From positions 62,001 to 126,000 of the forward strand of contig JAPTJF010000148.1 of NCBI GenBank assembly GCA_029339195.1: a DNA stretch of 64,000 nucleotides, written 5' to 3'. Origin of the DNA: Micractinium sp. NFX-FRZ (taxonomy: Eukaryota; Chlorophyta; Trebouxiophyceae; Chlorellales; Chlorellaceae). The notes beneath the pieces were generated by a model. The model had not been told where the DNA came from. It saw only the letters and a list, made by a program, of their open reading frames with translations, and did no database searches. Within the stretch, counting starts at the first letter, position 1. Every line of letters begins with the position of its first letter. Positions 60,645 through 64,000 of this stretch are shown here, piece by piece. The position numbers were made by a program, and so were the translations under genes.

Positions 60645-62733
60645 ATGCCCACTTCACCGCGGGCTGGGGGCATGGCAGCGGTGCCGCTGCCGCTACCACC
60701 GGCGCAGCGTGTGGCCGGGGCGGGCTCAGTGCGTGTGCGTGTGGAGCGTGAATGGCGCTGGCGCCTGAGGATCGAGATGTTTGGTGTGCTGTCAAGCGCA
60801 GCAATTCAGGTGAGGGAAGGGGGAGGCCCGTCTGTGCTGACTGCAAGGAGTCGCTCGGTTTGGCAGCCAGCGCCACTGTCGCGTCTACACCGTGCCGCTG
60901 CTCGTTGTTATTATCTCCCGTGCCATGCGCAACATCTGCAGTTGGCGCCATGGTCAGGGCCCCATCATCCTGCCCTTCTCTTTGTGGTCTACTGGTTCGG
61001 ATGGCGGCACCCGTCGCATGCACAGCCACGCCCAGGCATTGGCCCCGGCGCGTTAGCACTTCACTGCCTGCTGCGATGCCGCCGCTGCCCGCCCCCGCAG
61101 GTGGTGTACATGCTGCGCCAGTGGCGCACGGCCAGCAGGAACGACAACGGCCACATGCTGCTGGTGGTGGCATACCACTTTCTCATCCTGTCAACCATGC
61201 TGGGGCGGGAGCCGACGCTGTACCGGCGCTATCGGTGCGCTGGCCCCTGCGTTTGCTCTGTGACAACTTGCCTCCAACAGCTCGTCTTTACGTGTGGATG
61301 CGTGCATTGCATATGCACTCGTGTTAGGCCTGCCGCATGTGATGCACAGTAGGTCCAAGCAGCACTCAAAGGCTGATGAATGTTGCACACAGCAAGGGCC
61401 GCAGGCCGCCCCGCCGCCGCTCGTGCGCCGCCTGCGCCGCCCCTTGCCTGGTGCCCTCACCGCCCCGCCCCACCTCACCCCCTCCCGCTTCCCGCCCCGG
61501 CAGCGTCTGGATCTATGCTTTCATGCGGCCACTGGGATACTTTAGCCCATCTGTCAGGAGCACCCAGGCGGCAGCGTCAGTGCTGCTGTCCATCTCGGCG
61601 ACACCTGGCGCCTGGGGGGCGCTGATGGACTTGAAGCGCGTCATGCTGGGTGCGCTGTGGGTGCGCGCCGCCCCGTCACACCCGCTGCTGGCAGCGCTGT
61701 GCGGCCTGCATGTGCTTATCCTGCTGCTGTTGCGCCTGCTGCTGGCTGAGAGGATGCACTGTGCTGCTGAGCTGCTGCCCCGCAGCCGCTGCCTCACCCT
61801 CGGCACTATCTCCCGCTTCTCCCCCGCTGCTGCACCGGCCTGCAGCCAGTAGGATCACAGGCACGGCGGTCATTGGAGTGGTGCAGCTGGTGCCCCCAGC
61901 GGTGTGCCTGTTTGTCCAGAGCGTGTCCACTTACCTGGCAGCAAACAACCCTGGATACTGCGCCACACAGTTGCTCAGTGACGCCCTCTCGCGGCAGCGC
62001 ACCTCACGCCTAGCTGGTGCCTTGGACGTGGTTAGCCTGCCCTTCAGTGCGCTGGTGCCCATGCCCCCCGACGGTGAGCACTGCTGTGCATGCTGTGCGC
62101 GCTGCCGCACATGTGTGCATGCAGCTGCGTGCACCGCCTTAGCTGGCGTGCCTGCCAATCAGTGCGGTGTTGCCTACGGCCACGGGTGAGGGCGAGCTCA
62201 CACCCGGTGTGCACACATTGCTGCGCATGTGCATCTGCTGCTTGTGCCGCGGCTGCTGTTGTGCCTGCCTTTCTGTAGGGCTTGCTGCCCTGCACATGCC
62301 CGCCGGGTTGCATCAGGCCGCAGCCTGCGCGCCTCGGTGCGCCCCCTCCTGCACGTGTGTTGACATCTCCCTGTGCGCTGCCTGCCCGTTGCGCTTGCTG
62401 TGCCTGCCCTGCCCCTGCCCGCCTGCAGCCCCCGAGGTGCGGCAGTGTGAGGCGCTTCTGGCCTTCCTGCAGCTCCTCGTGGCCGTGCTGCTGCCGATGC
62501 TGGTGCTGGCACGCACCGAGTGGGAAGAACCCGACTTGACAGCGATGCGAGCAGAGGCGCCGGCATGCGGCCTGCAGCCCCGGTTGATGCAGCTGGTGAG
62601 GCATGCGGGGGAAACACTGAACTGGGTGGTCTGGCGCGCCTGCGCGCTGCCCGCATCTGCGCACTTCCCTTTGGTCCTCTGGCTCATGCTGTCGCTTTCA
62701 TGGACCGCCTGCCTGGCTGCCTACGGGCTGTAG
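60645..62733 (+). CDS. multi-pass membrane protein, unknown function
   Basis: Five exons (60645-60809, 61101-61234, 61504-61760, 61846-62073, 62429-62733) give 362 residues. The donor after 61760 (GTGCTG) and the 85-base intron are the weakest part of the model, chosen because they keep frame. A basic N terminus (VRVRVEREWRWRLRIE) leads into repeated hydrophobic segments: MLLVVAYHFLILSTML, ASVLLSISATPG, LLAALCGLHVLILLLLRLLL, TAVIGVVQLVPPAVCLFVQS, ALLAFLQLLVAVLLPMLVL and FPLVLWLMLSLSWTACLAAY at the C terminus. I recognise no family. Total length is one residue more than the membrane protein at 31263-32657, and both have a basic N terminus, about six segments and a hydrophobic C-terminal end. 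An alternative start is the ATG at 60672. Confidence 0.65.
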
Positions 62734-62806
62734 CCTGGCCTGGATGCTTGCACCTGGCAGCCTAGGGGCTCTAGCCTGGCATGGATGCTTGGAGCTGGGG
62801 CCCGCA
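62720..62806 (+). repeat. copy of the stop-codon region in the 3' flank
   Basis: The end of the coding region and flank, GGCTGCCTACGGGCTGTAGCCTGGCCTGGATGCTTG, is followed by a diverged copy GGCAGCCTAGGGGCTCTAGCCTGGCATGGATGCTTG, about 42 bases further on. It shows that these tandem copies also arise away from splice sites. Confidence 0.8.
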
Positions 62807-63490
62807 TCCGCTTCCTAGTCCGCACCTGCCATGCTTGACAGTGAACATCCTTGATCCTCAATCCTGAGTGGAATGGCTTGATGTCAACACATCTTGTAAC
62901 CCACTGTTTCCCTCCTGACTCCCCTACATGCTGTGCTTGTTCCCTTGGACATTGTTGTGGTTCTGCAACCTCCAAACCATGTGATCTGCCAGCCAATCGT
63001 GCTGCCCACATTCTGCTTGCTTGGCTGGGTGGCATGCCCCTCAAACTCTCCGACTATTCACCGCTTGCCAACTCAGCAGTTGGAATGTGACCATTCACAT
63101 GCAGCACGACCGGCAGTGGCAGCCGGCAGCAGCAGCAGCAGCAGCACGGGCAGGCACGGGGCGCCTTTGGCACCAGGGGTCAAGAACACCGACAGCCTGG
63201 GAGTGAGATTAAAAACATGACAAAGACCCTGGGCTCAATGACAGAAAGCGCTGTAAACAGAAGGCTTAGAAGGCGGCCAGCTACGGCGGGTGCACGCACA
63301 CACAGCACACACAGCAGGGAGGCGCAGCCAGTGGGCAGAAGGCTGACTGGAAGCTTGCAAGAGAGGAAGCATGCGATTGCAATTGTGGGGATGGGGCGCT
63401 GTACCGCGAACTGCCCAGTCAGGGGACGCCGTGCATGGGCGGGCACAGAGTGTTCTGGGCAGGCACGTGCGCTCTAGGCACAGTTGGAGC
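62734..63490. other. intergenic region between convergent 3' ends
   Basis: 3' flanks of the membrane protein and of the ankyrin-repeat protein. One TGTAA on the plus strand (62895). The (CAG)n stretch at about 63126-63144 is short. No gene seen. Confidence 0.55.
62895..62899 (+). terminator. candidate poly(A) signal TGTAA
   Basis: TGTAA 162 bases after the stop of the membrane protein gene; a typical distance for this lineage. Confidence 0.45.
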
Positions 63491-64000
63491 TCAAGTGAAG
63501 GCTAGGCCCAGCACCTGCTGCAGCAGGGGCGCAGGCAGGTGCACGCGTCGGCGGCGTTGGGCGCGGGCCAGGCAGAGCACCGCCGCCTGCAGGCGCTGCG
63601 CGTCCTCGTCCCGCAAGCGCACCACCAGTTGGCGGGCTTGCTCAGGCGAGCGCTCCAGCGCTGCCGGCAGCGCACGGCCCAGGCCAGGGCAGGGTGCTGG
63701 CACCCGCGCCCACTCTCGAGCGGTGAGCGGCGCCCTGGCTGTAACAAAGTCGGCAAAGAGCGCCACCGCTAGCGGGCCCTTTCTGGCAAGGGATTCAAGT
63801 ACCCTGAGCGCAGGTCCGTAGGCAAGCAGGCAGCAGGCAGTGGACCAGTTCTCCTCGTCAAGTGCCGCCTCCAGAGGGATCCTGCCATCGGCCCCCTTTG
63901 CTGCTGCTGCAGCTGGGTTGGCAGCGGCTAAGACTGCCGCTGCAGCGGCGCTCCCCTCAAACGCCGCGTAGTAAAGTGGTGTTCTGCCCGCGCTGTCCAC
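63491..64000 (-). CDS. ankyrin-repeat protein, C-terminal part (5' end outside window)
   Basis: The frame is open to the right window edge, so the start and any further repeats are not visible. The first visible residues, SAGRTPLYYAAFEGSAAAAA followed by VLAA, form an ankyrin repeat (GRTPLxxAAxxG), and GADGRIPLEAALDEENWSTA followed by CCLL is a second, weaker one. After them comes an Arg/Ala/Leu-rich helical tail of about 100 residues ending QVLGLAFT. Ankyrin repeats mediate protein-protein contacts; the specific role cannot be told. Third positions are strongly G/C, supporting that the frame is real. Confidence 0.7.
   Translation of the reverse strand: MDSAGRTPLYYAAFEGSAAAAAVLAAANPAAAAAKGADGRIPLEAALDEENWSTACCLLAYGPALRVLESLARKGPLAVALFADFVTARAPLTAREWARVPAPCPGLGRALPAALERSPEQARQLVVRLRDEDAQRLQAAVLCLARAQRRRRVHLPAPLLQQVLGLAFT

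Overview
The window looks like nuclear DNA of a green alga close to Chlorella (Trebouxiophyceae). It is strongly GC-rich, third codon positions are nearly all G or C, genes are cut by many short spliceosomal introns, low-complexity Gln/Ala tracts are common, and several genes carry a TGTAA motif after the stop, the usual green-algal poly(A) signal. The products (plastid Cpn10, a TOC1-type clock regulator, cytosolic HSP101, mitochondrial EF-Tu) fit that lineage. This placement is an inference from sequence character; no database was searched. I resolved about 110 introns by hand from splice sites and phase. For every complete gene model the summed exon lengths are a multiple of three.

Layout, left to right: the C-terminal two thirds of a SHPRH-type RING/helicase ubiquitin ligase (+, 214-7063); ClpB/HSP101 disaggregase (-, 7805-16768, 23 exons); mitochondrial EF-Tu (-, 17604-23460, 14 exons); a large ICE2/NARG2-like protein of the little elongation complex with an RGG segment (+, 23773-30534); a multi-pass membrane protein (+, 31263-32657); quinolinate phosphoribosyltransferase of NAD synthesis (-, 33500-37011); splicing factor SF3B4 (+, 37524-40699); a probably plastid-targeted TPR-like protein (+, 41263-44887); an intron-poor Gln/Ala-rich helical protein (+, 45520-47938); plastid single-domain Cpn10 (+, 48924-50645); a TOC1-like pseudo-response regulator with an internal CCT domain (-, 52191-58888); a second multi-pass membrane protein (+, 60645-62733); and the C-terminal end of an ankyrin-repeat protein (-, 63491-64000).

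The genes do not form one pathway. They are a normal eukaryotic mixture, with three proteostasis or translation genes (HSP101, EF-Tu, Cpn10) and two gene-expression factors (SF3B4, ICE2). EF-Tu/ICE2, QPT/SF3B4 and TOC1/membrane protein are divergent pairs with intergenic regions of 312 bp, 512 bp and 1.76 kb.

The most striking structural feature is not a gene. Introns, and some 3' flanks, repeatedly hold decayed tandem copies ('echoes') of the neighbouring exon end together with its splice site. I found them in nearly every multi-exon gene here, sometimes in three or four copies, and in one case (6628-6694) with an intact reading frame ending in a stop codon, as an alternative last exon would have.
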